Shown in pieces: positions 1 through 7,926 of a DNA stretch of 26,034 nt. Position 1 is the stretch's first letter, and every line of letters begins with the position of its first letter. A model generated the notes under the pieces. That model searched no databases, had not been told where the DNA came from, and was given only the letters and a program-made list of their open reading frames with translations. The DNA comes from an uncultured Clostridia bacterium (GTDB lineage Bacteria; Bacillota; Clostridia; Christensenellales; UBA1242), in the NCBI GenBank assembly GCA_947623775.1, contig CANQHL010000009.1:1-26034 (forward strand), given 5' to 3'. The position numbers and the translations under genes were made by a program.

Positions 1-948
1 GATGTTAAAATTCCACTTGGCGTGTTTAATTGCATAACGGGTGTATCGGGGAGTGGCAAATCATCACTTTTAAACGATATAATATTTCCAAAACTATCAA
101 ACGAACTCAACAACAGCAGATTGGAACTAGGAAATTTTGATAAAATAGAGAACATTAATTTGTTGGATAAGGTTATAAATATTGATCAGTCACCAATAGG
201 AAGGACGCCGCGATCCAATCCCGCAACTTATGTCGGGTTATTCTCATATATAAGAGATTTGTTTGCTGCAACTCAAGATGCAAAAGCACGTGGATATACT
301 TCTGGGAGATTTAGTTTTAATGTGAAAGGTGGACGATGTGACGCTTGTGAGGGAGCGGGAGTAAAAGAAATTGAGATGTACTTTCTGCCTGATATAGTAG
401 TTCCGTGCGAAGCGTGCAAAGGCAAACGTTATAATCGTGAAACGCTTGAAGTTAAATATAAAGGCAAATCCATTTCAGATGTTTTGGATATGACGGTTGA
501 GGAAGCACTGAAGTTTTTTGAAAATATACCATCAATTTACAATAAAGTAAAAGCACTACATGATGTCGGGCTTGATTATATAAAATTAGGACAACCAGCA
601 ACGACACTATCGGGCGGAGAAGCACAAAGGGTTAAACTTGCAACAGAGTTGTCCAGAAAATCTACAGGAAAAACAATTTATCTTCTTGATGAACCAACCA
701 CGGGTCTCCATATGTACGATGTACGAAAACTTATCAACATATTAAACAGGTTGGTTGAAAATGGGAACACCGTTGTTGTAATAGAACATAACTTAGATGT
801 TATAAAGAGCGCAGACAATATAATTGACCTAGGTCCGGAGGGTGGCAATTTAGGCGGTGAGATTGTGACACAAGGAACGCCTGAGGAAGTGGCAATGAAT
901 GAAAAATCATATACAGGAAAATATTTAAAAAAGATTTTGAATTTATAA
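1..948 (+). CDS. uvrA: UvrABC excision nuclease subunit A, C-terminal part
   Basis: UvrA is the DNA damage sensor of nucleotide excision repair, a dimeric ABC-type ATPase that loads UvrB at lesions. The gene enters from the left edge with its frame open from base 1, so only the last 315 residues are present of a family that is usually about 940 long. Visible in order: the second Walker A (GVSGSGKSS), the conserved stretch around NIDQSPIGRTPRSNPATY, a zinc-finger region with two CxxC pairs (CDAC and CEAC) flanking about 20 residues, the ABC signature LSGGEAQR, Walker B with LLDEPTTGLH, and the switch histidine in VVVIEHN. All motifs are intact and the stop is TAA. A strong hairpin with a T-run follows. 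Family assignment is secure; only the 5' part is missing because of the window edge. Confidence 0.98.
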   Translation, partial: DVKIPLGVFNCITGVSGSGKSSLLNDIIFPKLSNELNNSRLELGNFDKIENINLLDKVINIDQSPIGRTPRSNPATYVGLFSYIRDLFAATQDAKARGYTSGRFSFNVKGGRCDACEGAGVKEIEMYFLPDIVVPCEACKGKRYNRETLEVKYKGKSISDVLDMTVEEALKFFENIPSIYNKVKALHDVGLDYIKLGQPATTLSGGEAQRVKLATELSRKSTGKTIYLLDEPTTGLHMYDVRKLINILNRLVENGNTVVVIEHNLDVIKSADNIIDLGPEGGNLGGEIVTQGTPEEVAMNEKSYTGKYLKKILNL

Positions 949-966
949 TATTTTCAATAATTAAAC

Positions 967-1004
967 AAAAAAAGCATTATTTTTGAAAAAAATATGCTTT
1001 TTTT
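967..1004 (+). terminator. Rho-independent terminator of uvrA
   Basis: An A-rich arm ending in GCAT (967-977) pairs with ATGC followed by seven T (994-1004), 19 bases after the uvrA stop codon. The inner bases are also partly self-complementary. The stem is AT-rich, so strength is uncertain, but position and T-run fit. Confidence 0.75.
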
Positions 1005-1034
1005 AATAAAATTTTATAAATTAACTCTAAAATC

Positions 1035-1066
1035 AATAAAAAAGCCTCTTGTTTTGCAAGAGGCTT
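1035..1066 (-). terminator. Rho-independent terminator of the 590-aa gene
   Basis: A perfect 10-bp stem (1042-1051 with 1057-1066, AAGCCTCTTG and CAAGAGGCTT) has a 5-base loop. Read on the minus strand it is followed by a run of T (complement of 1035-1041). It lies 6 bases after the minus-strand stop at 1073, so it ends that gene, facing the uvrA terminator. Confidence 0.88.
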
Positions 1067-1072
1067 AATTTT

Positions 1073-2845
1073 TTAAACCAAATCATTCATTGAATCTTTT
1101 TCTTCGCGGGTTAATCCAGATTTTTCAATGGCGTCTATTTTTTCTTCTTTTGTTGCATTTTGATCTGTTAATGTTGCATACAAATCTCTATTTTCTTGTT
1201 TTTGCTCATTGTAATCACCATAATAAGCATCTTCGGCTCTATCTCTTAATTTTGTCTGTTTAGATGGTTGTTTAAGTGTATCAAGCAATCTTGCAAGTTC
1301 AGGGTATTGTGTTGGTTCTTCAGCAAGTCTTTCTCTGATGCCTTCAAGAATAATAGTAGGTGATTTCAATCTGTAAACAGGTGCAGCTCTTTTAAGTACA
1401 GGGTCGTTTTTAACGGCTTCATAGTATTGTTTTACAACTTTTTCTTGCCATGGTGTAACAAGTGAAGCTTTTTTGCCAACCTCACGAACATCAACATCTT
1501 CAATGTCGAGAGAGTTTCCTTTCTTTCTTTTGATGGAAGCAATCAATTTTATAAGTTGTTTTGTGTGATAATATTTTTTATAAGCACCATTTAAAGTTTT
1601 TTCAAGTTCGCTCATAACTTGTGCATTGTATTCTTCCATGCCTAATTTTCTATCAGGTGCAGTTGTTTCAACGTCAACAAGTTCAGCGTATTTTTGAATT
1701 TTTTCAACTTCACTCTTTGTTGCTTTCTTAGGAGAATGTTCAAGGCTTGCTTTCAATTTTTCAAGATTGATAATTGCTTCATTGTATTTAGCGGCTCCAT
1801 TATTTGCAAGGGTGGTGAAAGCACGAAGATGATTTTCAATATATTTTTCCGTATCACCAAATCTTGCACTGAAAGTTAATTTTGAACGATTCATAATGCG
1901 GTCTTCAATTCTTCCAGCAGCATCTTCAACAGCGTTTATGTGATTTGAAAGTCCTGCAAGGACATGTGAATCATTTTCCATTATTGATTGAAGATTGATT
2001 ACTTGAGACACAATGTTGTATCCAATGGTGTTGTCTTTATCGAATTCTTCATCCTTTCCATAAAGTTCACTAGCAAGTTTTGCAACAATAAGATGTGCTT
2101 TATAATCACGTTCAGCCTGTGTTGCACAATAACCATCTTGTGCAGGGTCTGTTTCGTTTAGATATGTTTCCTTGATGTAGTCAATGCAAGAAATGTAGTT
2201 GCGTGAAGATTTTAAAGCTTCAAACAAAGATTTTGTATCTGTTATTTGCATGTCTGGACTAGTTTCAATTTCTTCAAGAGTTGAGAAGTTAAACCATTTT
2301 TCTGAATCTTGAACATTTGGGTTGAGCATAAAGCCACAAGCAATAAAATCTGCGAAAGGTTCAGCAAGCTCTTTGTTTTGGTCTATAAATGATTTTACTT
2401 CGCCATAGACATCACGAATTGTTAAATCATCGGTAAGCTCTGTTCCTGCATTCATAAATAAGTGTAATAGAGTGTTCTCATCAACGCCAAATTTGTTTTG
2501 ATTATTATACATTGCAGCAATCCAAATAGTAGCGAATGCGCTCAAACCATCAGTGTTGTATTTGTTGCCAACTTCTTTAAATAATTTTGCAACATTTTCC
2601 TTATCTTCCAATTCAGATCCATTTACAGCAGCAACGATTTCTCTGCAAGAGGCTTTTGGGCTGATGGGGTATGGCAAATCACTGTAATCTTCAGAAGCGT
2701 GAGTGATTGCTAAAATATTTAGGTGTTCATTATAATTTTTTGTCAGGTCTCTGGTGAGGACATCCGGATTGGGGGTGACTGTATCCAGCCAATTCGTATC
2801 TTCATTTGTGATTAAACTAGGCAAAATGTTAATTAATTTTTCCAT
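1073..2845 (-). CDS. Unrecognised 590-aa soluble protein
   Basis: I do not recognise this protein. It is 590 residues, begins at an ATG preceded by GGAGGAA five bases upstream, and has its own promoter and a strong terminator, so it is a monocistronic, expressed gene. No signal peptide or membrane segment is visible, so it should be cytoplasmic. Composition is rich in Glu, Lys, Asn and Leu and suggests mostly alpha-helix. The C-terminal third is strongly charged with many KK and EE pairs (for example around KATKSEVEKIQKY and KEEKIDAIEKSGLTREEK near the end), compatible with coiled coil. No catalytic motif, P-loop, metal-binding cluster or repeat was found. Neighbours (uvrA, a metallo-hydrolase) are housekeeping genes in separate transcription units and give no clue to function. 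Confidence 0.85.
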   Translation of the reverse strand: MEKLINILPSLITNEDTNWLDTVTPNPDVLTRDLTKNYNEHLNILAITHASEDYSDLPYPISPKASCREIVAAVNGSELEDKENVAKLFKEVGNKYNTDGLSAFATIWIAAMYNNQNKFGVDENTLLHLFMNAGTELTDDLTIRDVYGEVKSFIDQNKELAEPFADFIACGFMLNPNVQDSEKWFNFSTLEEIETSPDMQITDTKSLFEALKSSRNYISCIDYIKETYLNETDPAQDGYCATQAERDYKAHLIVAKLASELYGKDEEFDKDNTIGYNIVSQVINLQSIMENDSHVLAGLSNHINAVEDAAGRIEDRIMNRSKLTFSARFGDTEKYIENHLRAFTTLANNGAAKYNEAIINLEKLKASLEHSPKKATKSEVEKIQKYAELVDVETTAPDRKLGMEEYNAQVMSELEKTLNGAYKKYYHTKQLIKLIASIKRKKGNSLDIEDVDVREVGKKASLVTPWQEKVVKQYYEAVKNDPVLKRAAPVYRLKSPTIILEGIRERLAEEPTQYPELARLLDTLKQPSKQTKLRDRAEDAYYGDYNEQKQENRDLYATLTDQNATKEEKIDAIEKSGLTREEKDSMNDLV

Positions 2846-2869
2846 AATTATTCCTCCATGTTTATCTAT

Positions 2870-2898
2870 ATTTTAGCATATTCGTAATAAAATATCAA
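2870..2898 (-). promoter_or_regulatory. Sigma-A promoter of the 590-aa gene
   Basis: On the minus strand TTGATA (2893-2898), a 17-base spacer and TAAAAT (2870-2875), with TGc directly before the -10 (extended -10). The GGAGGAA ribosome site (2851-2857) and ATG at 2845 follow, giving a short leader of about 18-20 bases. Confidence 0.7.
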
Positions 2899-2941
2899 TA
2901 CCTATTTTAAAAAAAGTTTATTAATTTTATAATATTTTATA

Positions 2942-3724
2942 CTATTTCAGCCTGAAAAACGCACCGATGTTGGGTGTTGCGACATCGACACGCAAATCAA
3001 CCCCTTCTTGTATGCCATCTTTTTGAATTTCTCCACATATTGTATTATATGCAATAGAAGGCGTATTATTTTCTTTGCTAAGGTGGGAAAGTATAATTTG
3101 CCTTGTTCCCGTTGCTGAAAGATATTTTACGGCATCAGCACTATCTAGGTTGGATAGGTGTCCATTTGGTCCATCAATTCTCATTTTAAGGGATAGGGGA
3201 TAATTGGTTCCTTTCATCAACATAATTTTATCATAATTTGCTTCAATGTAAACAAGTTGACTTCCTTTAATTGAAGAGAGAATTGCATCATTAAGATGGC
3301 CAAGGTCAGTAACAACACTTATTTTGCGACCATCATCTAAAAAACTGAAACCAAAACATTTGACATCATGGGGAACTTCTACAGGGCATATTGTACCGCC
3401 ACCGATAGAGAAATCACCATCAAAAGAAATTCTATTTTTGTCACTCACTTTTAAGAGTTTGTTGTCAAGTCCAAGCCAAACTGATTGATGAGCATAAACA
3501 GGCACATTGAATTTTGAAGAAAAAACGTCCACACCTTTAATGTGGTCGCTGTGTTCGTGACTTATGATAATTGCTGAAATTTCATTTGGATTTACGCCAA
3601 TTTTTTCAAGACGTTCAACGACCTTCGCACAAGAAAGTCCAACATCCAACAGATACTTCTTGCCTCCCATTTCGATATATGTAACATTTCCATCACTTCC
3701 GGAGGCCAAATTGATTACTCGCAT
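2942..3724 (-). CDS. Metallo-beta-lactamase-fold hydrolase, YycJ/WalJ-like
   Basis: A 260-residue MBL-fold protein of the YycJ/WalJ type, a family of metal-dependent hydrolases thought to act on phosphodiester substrates (nuclease-like). Visible: the N-terminal strand with LASGSDGN, the metal motif HEHSDH at residues 56-61, further ligand candidates H134 in VPHDVK and the VVTDLGH stretch, and SHLSKENN near the C-terminus. Length is normal for the family. In Bacillus the homologue sits in the walRK operon, but here no walR or walK is nearby. There is no Shine-Dalgarno sequence before the ATG; instead a TATAAT ends six bases upstream, suggesting a leaderless mRNA. The stop is TAG. The family call is firm; the substrate is not deducible from the sequence. 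Confidence 0.9.
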   Translation of the reverse strand: MRVINLASGSDGNVTYIEMGGKKYLLDVGLSCAKVVERLEKIGVNPNEISAIIISHEHSDHIKGVDVFSSKFNVPVYAHQSVWLGLDNKLLKVSDKNRISFDGDFSIGGGTICPVEVPHDVKCFGFSFLDDGRKISVVTDLGHLNDAILSSIKGSQLVYIEANYDKIMLMKGTNYPLSLKMRIDGPNGHLSNLDSADAVKYLSATGTRQIILSHLSKENNTPSIAYNTICGEIQKDGIQEGVDLRVDVATPNIGAFFRLK

Positions 3725-3730
3725 GCAAAA

Positions 3731-3759
3731 ATTATATCATAAAATTGTCAAATTTGCAA
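3731..3759 (-). promoter_or_regulatory. Extended -10 promoter directly abutting the MBL start codon
   Basis: On the minus strand TTGCAA (3754-3759), a 17-base spacer ending in TGa, then TATAAT (3731-3736). Only six bases (TTTTGC) separate the -10 box from the ATG at 3724, so the predicted transcription start falls on or next to the A of the start codon. Confidence 0.6.
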
Positions 3760-3911
3760 TAATTTTGCTTAAAATCTATCATAACAAAAATATATGTTTT
3801 ATCCTCATTTTCTTGGATTTTTTTACTTTCATGTATTCCAAGCATAGTGGTTATCCATATTACACAAATCAATAAAATTAATCCTAATATAAAAAAGATT
3901 TTGTTCCTCAC
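3732..3911 (-). CDS. Possible small membrane protein (59 aa)
   Basis: A 59-residue frame starts at GTG 3911 and ends at TAA 3732, seven bases before the MBL start. It begins MRNKIFFILGLILLICVIW: two positive residues and then a continuous hydrophobic stretch to about residue 25, the profile of a single-pass or signal-anchored small protein, followed by a charged tail (KKIQENEDK). Against it: no Shine-Dalgarno within 12 bases of the GTG, and its last codons overlap the -35 and -10 boxes of the downstream gene. It is not a recognised family. If real it would be the upstream partner of the MBL gene. Confidence 0.35.
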   Translation of the reverse strand: MRNKIFFILGLILLICVIWITTMLGIHESKKIQENEDKTYIFVMIDFKQNYCKFDNFMI

Positions 3912-3927
3912 ATTGACATTTTAACAT

Positions 3928-3955
3928 CTTTCCCCTAAAGCACAAAAGAGGAAAG
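3928..3955. other. Hairpin-forming inverted repeat
   Basis: CTTTCCCCT (3928-3936) pairs with AGAGGAAAG (3947-3955) apart from one internal C/A mismatch; the loop is ten bases. It lies between the possible small ORF and the metG promoter in the 3725-4068 intergenic stretch. No T-run follows on either strand, so it is not a standard terminator. Confidence 0.4.
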
Positions 3956-4019
3956 TGCAATAATATGTCGAGTTTTGTTGCAAAGTGGTAAATCTAAAAA
4001 ATCAATTAATTTAAAAAAG

Positions 4020-4065
4020 TTGACAAACTTTCATGTTATTTGATATAATCTTGCGGTAAGGAGAG
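4020..4065 (+). promoter_or_regulatory. metG promoter and ribosome binding site
   Basis: A consensus TTGACA (4020-4025), an 18-base spacer ending TGa, and a consensus TATAAT (4044-4049), followed by AAGGAGAG (4058-4065) three bases before the ATG at 4069. It is one of the strongest promoters in the window, with a leader of only about 13 bases, leaving no room for a T-box riboswitch. Confidence 0.85.
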
Positions 4066-4068
4066 ATA

Positions 4069-5640
4069 ATGAAAGAAAAGTTTTATATTACAACACCTAT
4101 ATATTATCCAAGCAATAAATTCACATTAGGCAACGCGTACACAACGATAGCGGCTGATGTTATTGCAAGATTTAACAAAAAATTAGGAAAAGATGTTTTT
4201 TATTTGACGGGAACAGATGAGCATGGTGCTAAAATATCAAAATCAGCAAAGCAAGCGGGCGTGAGCGAAATGGAATATTTGGACGCAATTGTTGAAGATG
4301 CAAAATCATTGTGGAAATTGCTTGATATTGAATATGATAAGTTTATAAGAACAACCGATGAAAGCCATGTTAAGACCGCACAAAAAGTGTTTAACGATTT
4401 ATATAAAAAGGGATATATATACAAAGGCTCATACAAGGGGTGGTATTGCCTCCCATGTGAATCCTTTTTCACAGAAAGTCAACTTGTTGATGGAAAGTGC
4501 CCTGATTGCGGAAGAGAGGTTGAGTTTCAAGAGGAAGAGGCGTATTTTTTCAAATTATCACAATTTGGAGATAAACTTATAGATTTATACACAAAAAATA
4601 AGGAATTTTTACAACCTCAGAGCAGAGTAAATGAGATGGTAAACAATTTTATCAAACCGGGACTTAGTGATTTATGCGTTTCAAGAACATCAGTAAAGTG
4701 GGGTATTCCTGTGGAATTTGATGAAAAACACACCATTTATGTGTGGATTGATGCTCTTTCCAACTATATATCAGCACTCGGGTATGGTACGGACAATGAT
4801 GAAAACTTCAAAAAATATTGGCCAGCAGATGTACACTTGATGGGCAAAGAAATAGTAAGATTCCATTCAATAATATGGCCGGCAATCTTAATGGCATTAG
4901 ATTTGCCATTGCCTAAACGAATATTTGCACATGGCTGGATAATGTTTGGCGGAGACAAACTTTCCAAAAGCAAAGAAAGCGAGATTAAAGAATGTGTTGA
5001 CCCTCGAATTTTGGCACCTATGTATTCGGCAGACGCCGTTCGTTATATGCTGTGTCGAGAAATACCATTTGGAAGTGACGGAAATTATACATCTGAGGCG
5101 TTTTTAACACGAATAAATGCTGATTTATCAAACAATTTTGGAAATCTTGTTTCACGAACATTCAGCATGGTGCGAAAATACTTTGACGGCGAAGTGACAA
5201 AGGAAGATGAAGTTAGTCAAGATGATGAAGAATTTAAAACAAATGTTTTGGAAGAAACACAAAAAGTTTTAAAATATATGGAAGAACTCGATATTACAAA
5301 AGCGGTGACATCAGTATTTGAAATCTTTTCAATGGCAAACACATATATTCAAAAAGTGCAACCATGGGCTGTTGCGAAAGAAGAAAATGGCAAACCAAGA
5401 CTGCAAACAATCATGAAATATCTTCTTGAAGCGATAAGAATTGGAAGCAGCCTTGTTCAATCATTCATGCCGGTAAGCGGTGAAAAAGTTTTGAAAGCAC
5501 TCGGGGTGCAAACTCAAACTTTTGAAAATCTTGACAATTTCAACGGACTTGCTGAAGGGTATAAACTAGGCGAAATGGAGATATTGTTCCCAAGACTTGA
5601 TATAAAAGCGGAACTAGAGAAATTGCAACAATATTGCTAA
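4069..5640 (+). CDS. metG: Methionyl-tRNA synthetase
   Basis: Class I aminoacyl-tRNA synthetase that charges initiator and elongator tRNA-Met. The 523-residue protein shows the TTPIYYPS opening, GTDEHG at about residue 47, a zinc-binding connective peptide with CLPC and CPDC pairs, the YVWIDALSNY segment and the KMSKS loop as KLSKS in GGDKLSKSKES. It lacks the C-terminal Trbp111-like tRNA-binding domain carried by many longer bacterial enzymes (about 650 residues); the end at KLQQYC is natural. Unusually, the HIGH ATP-binding motif reads TLGN (residues 19-22, in KFTLGNAYTT), so both histidines are replaced. Everything else is intact and the promoter is strong, so it is probably active. Monocistronic, with its own terminator. 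Confidence 0.96.
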   Translation: MKEKFYITTPIYYPSNKFTLGNAYTTIAADVIARFNKKLGKDVFYLTGTDEHGAKISKSAKQAGVSEMEYLDAIVEDAKSLWKLLDIEYDKFIRTTDESHVKTAQKVFNDLYKKGYIYKGSYKGWYCLPCESFFTESQLVDGKCPDCGREVEFQEEEAYFFKLSQFGDKLIDLYTKNKEFLQPQSRVNEMVNNFIKPGLSDLCVSRTSVKWGIPVEFDEKHTIYVWIDALSNYISALGYGTDNDENFKKYWPADVHLMGKEIVRFHSIIWPAILMALDLPLPKRIFAHGWIMFGGDKLSKSKESEIKECVDPRILAPMYSADAVRYMLCREIPFGSDGNYTSEAFLTRINADLSNNFGNLVSRTFSMVRKYFDGEVTKEDEVSQDDEEFKTNVLEETQKVLKYMEELDITKAVTSVFEIFSMANTYIQKVQPWAVAKEENGKPRLQTIMKYLLEAIRIGSSLVQSFMPVSGEKVLKALGVQTQTFENLDNFNGLAEGYKLGEMEILFPRLDIKAELEKLQQYC

Positions 5641-5700
5641 AAATTCATTAAAACTGCAAGAAATTTGAGATTTTGGTTAAAAATCATTGAAACAACAAAA

Positions 5701-5730
5701 AAAAGTTAAGACTTGTATCTTAACTTTTTT
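5701..5730 (+). terminator. Rho-independent terminator of metG
   Basis: AAAAGTTAAGA (5701-5711) pairs perfectly with TCTTAACTTTT (5718-5728) around a 6-base loop, and the 3' arm continues into T to 5730. It is 60 bases after the metG stop. Confidence 0.88.
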
Positions 5731-5767
5731 ATTATGCTTTTAATCAAACAACATAGAAATTTTAAAA

Positions 5768-5836
5768 TTGAAATAAATGTTTGAATAAAATTGAAATAAA
5801 TGTTTGAACAAAAATGAAATGGCTGTTTCAAAAAAT
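5768..5836. repeat. Three tandem copies of a 23-bp unit
   Basis: Copies at 5768-5790, 5791-5813 and 5814-5836. The first two differ at one base (T/C at position 19 of the unit); the third is diverged but keeps the period (GAAAT then TGTTT at the same spacing). The array sits in the 235-bp gap between the convergent genes metG and the LRR membrane protein. Confidence 0.75.
5810..5830 (-). terminator. Weak terminator candidate for the LRR membrane gene
   Basis: The third copy of the 23-bp repeat contains TGAAA-N6-TTTCA (5815-5819 and 5826-5830). On the minus strand this short hairpin is followed by TTTTT, 46 bases after the stop at 5876. A 5-bp AT-rich stem is weak, so this is a candidate only. 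Confidence 0.3.
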
Positions 5837-5875
5837 AGTTTTAGGAAGATTAAAGATTTTCACTCTAAATAAATG

Positions 5876-7801
5876 TCAAGCAGACTCAGTTTTTATCCAT
5901 TGCACATTGGCATAGATTGTTTTAAGGTAGGTAGCGGCCGTTTCGGGATTTGCAAGGCTCTTGGGTGGCAGAGGAGTGTCACCGGCTTGCCAATTGTCGC
6001 AAGAGCCAAAGATTACTTTTTTAGTTTCATTTATAGTGAATGCGTGAGCATCAATTTTTACTACACTTGCTGGGATTTTAAGGGTTTCCATTTTAGCGGT
6101 AATTGAAAGCTTGCCTATGTATCGGAGACCATCATTTAAAATCACATTATTTATTGTGGAAGATGAAAATGCAGATTCTGCCACACCTATGGTATCTGCC
6201 TTTAGAGTTATATCTTGTGCACCGGAAACGTTTTTGTATGCCCATTTGTCAATATAAGTTACGTTGTTTATTGTTTTAAGTGCGCCGCATCCATCAAATG
6301 AATTTTTTGCCACTGATGTCACATTTAAATTGACTTCCGTCACATTTGTGCAATTATTAAATGTGTTAGGACCGATTGTGCCACCGTTTATTGTGACGCT
6401 GTAAAGCGATTTTGGTAGATAATATTTATATGTTCCATATACTGTTTTTCCTTCATCTGTTCCAGAAATTGCTTTGCCGCTTATTTCCGCACTTACGCTA
6501 TAACTATTTTGAAACTCGGTCATACCGAATAAATATCCTAGCACAATATTACCTTCAAAAATATTATCGGTGTTGGTAAAAGAATATTTACATTGCCAAT
6601 CAATTCGTGGCAAAGTTAATTTTTCAAGATTTGAACAACCTGTTAAAGTCCTATGTGGAAGTGTCTCTATGGTGTCGGGGAATATAATTTCTTTATAATT
6701 TTTGTTACCCTCTAAAGACCCATCATCGAAAGAGATTGATGTGACTTTTCTTCCATTAACTTGACTAGGAATGTTTAATATGGTGTCGTCGTAATCACTC
6801 ATAATAAAGGAAAGTGTTTTGTCCTCGGTTTTAAGGAAGTAATGATTTTCATATTTCACATATGCAGGCGAGATATTTATTGCTATTGTGGTGCCAAGCG
6901 GTGAGAGTGCCAAATTTGCTACAACAAAGTACAAGCAAGTGATCAAGATTTTTTTCATTGAGTTTTTATCTGTTTTATTTCTTAGAAGAAATGCTATAAA
7001 AAGAGAGGATATGGCAAACGCAACAATAAAACCAAGTGTCAATATCAAACTAAACTTAAGTACAGACCCAAAAATAGTAAACTTATTTATCCTTATTAAT
7101 ACAAAGTGTATTACAAGATAAAGAACAATACTAAAAAGGGTGCTCAGTATCTCACTCCAAAGAAAAACGTTTGAAGAATTGTATTTTTCTTTTACAGAGC
7201 TTCTGAATTCAAAATAACGACCAAGACAATAAATGATTTCAGTAATGCATAATATGGCGGAAAGAAATGAAAAGATTATGATAATCCAGTATTTAACTGA
7301 ATTTACAACTTGATATTTAATGGAATCAGAAAGAAATATTACTATAATTTCCATTGCAAGTGCTAGAATGATTAAAACTGTCATTATAATAAAGATTTTT
7401 TTGGATTTTCTTTCCTTCTTTGTATAATAATCCTCTTCTTCATCTTCCTCATCATAAAATGGGATTTCATCATCTTCATCAAGTTCTTCAGTATAAGGTG
7501 GGATTATTTCATCTTCGTCGTCAAAATCTTCTTCATACGATAAATTTTCATTGTTCTCGTCAAATTCTGCCTCTTCGGCGTGGATTATTTCATTGTTTTG
7601 ACTATTGCTTGAGTTTTGATTATGTTTAGTTGTTTCAGACTTCAATTGTTGCACATGGACAGGTTTTTTTACAACTTTTTTAGTGTTTTTTTGCTTTAAT
7701 TTTTTGCGCAAAGGTGTAATTATTCCCATAAAAAAAGTAATAATTGCAAAAAGTGTTGCTAAAGGACTGAGAAGTGTGCCAAATTCAATCCACTTATTCA
7801 T
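5876..7801 (-). CDS. Polytopic membrane protein with BspA-type LRR domain
   Basis: A 641-residue protein with no close family I can name. Segments in order: a membrane segment at about 9-29, a basic stretch (residues 34-47), a Gln/Asn/Ser-rich linker, a very acidic linker (about 75-127, rich in D and E), then five more hydrophobic segments at about 135-157, 170-194, 212-236, 243-273 and 284-307. From about 320 to the end runs a BspA-like LRR_5 domain with phrases such as IPSQVNGRKVTSI, FNNCTNVTEVNL and FDGCGALKTI, which should face outward if membrane topology follows the usual rules. BspA LRRs are known from adhesins and secreted proteins, so anchoring them to a multi-pass domain is uncommon. 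The ATG at 7801 has AGGAG six bases upstream. The stop is TGA. Role unknown; surface recognition is a guess. Confidence 0.88.
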   Translation of the reverse strand: MNKWIEFGTLLSPLATLFAIITFFMGIITPLRKKLKQKNTKKVVKKPVHVQQLKSETTKHNQNSSNSQNNEIIHAEEAEFDENNENLSYEEDFDDEDEIIPPYTEELDEDDEIPFYDEEDEEEDYYTKKERKSKKIFIIMTVLIILALAMEIIVIFLSDSIKYQVVNSVKYWIIIIFSFLSAILCITEIIYCLGRYFEFRSSVKEKYNSSNVFLWSEILSTLFSIVLYLVIHFVLIRINKFTIFGSVLKFSLILTLGFIVAFAISSLFIAFLLRNKTDKNSMKKILITCLYFVVANLALSPLGTTIAINISPAYVKYENHYFLKTEDKTLSFIMSDYDDTILNIPSQVNGRKVTSISFDDGSLEGNKNYKEIIFPDTIETLPHRTLTGCSNLEKLTLPRIDWQCKYSFTNTDNIFEGNIVLGYLFGMTEFQNSYSVSAEISGKAISGTDEGKTVYGTYKYYLPKSLYSVTINGGTIGPNTFNNCTNVTEVNLNVTSVAKNSFDGCGALKTINNVTYIDKWAYKNVSGAQDITLKADTIGVAESAFSSSTINNVILNDGLRYIGKLSITAKMETLKIPASVVKIDAHAFTINETKKVIFGSCDNWQAGDTPLPPKSLANPETAATYLKTIYANVQWIKTESA

Positions 7802-7806
7802 TTGTG

Positions 7807-7845
7807 ACTCCTTAAAAGGAGTATACCATTTTTTATAATAAAAAT
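7807..7845 (-). promoter_or_regulatory. Promoter with a palindrome covering the -10 edge and ribosome site
   Basis: A perfect inverted repeat ACTCCTT-AA-AAGGAGT spans 7807-7822. On the minus strand one arm is the Shine-Dalgarno AAGGAGT of the LRR membrane gene, and the other arm shares its ACT with an extended -10 TGg-TATACT (7820-7825). A poor -35 (TTTATT) lies 17 bases further up. The palindrome could be an operator, or a hairpin masking the ribosome site if transcription starts upstream of it. Confidence 0.45.
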
Positions 7846-7926
7846 AAAGGAAATTTTAAAATTTTTTTATTATTTAAGAAATATTGTAGTTTATAAATAT
7901 TTAAAATGTAATAATTAAAAAGTTTT

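Noticed and set aside
4020..4068. T-box riboswitch upstream of metG
   Set aside because: The consensus promoter lies so close to the start codon that the leader is only about 13 bases.
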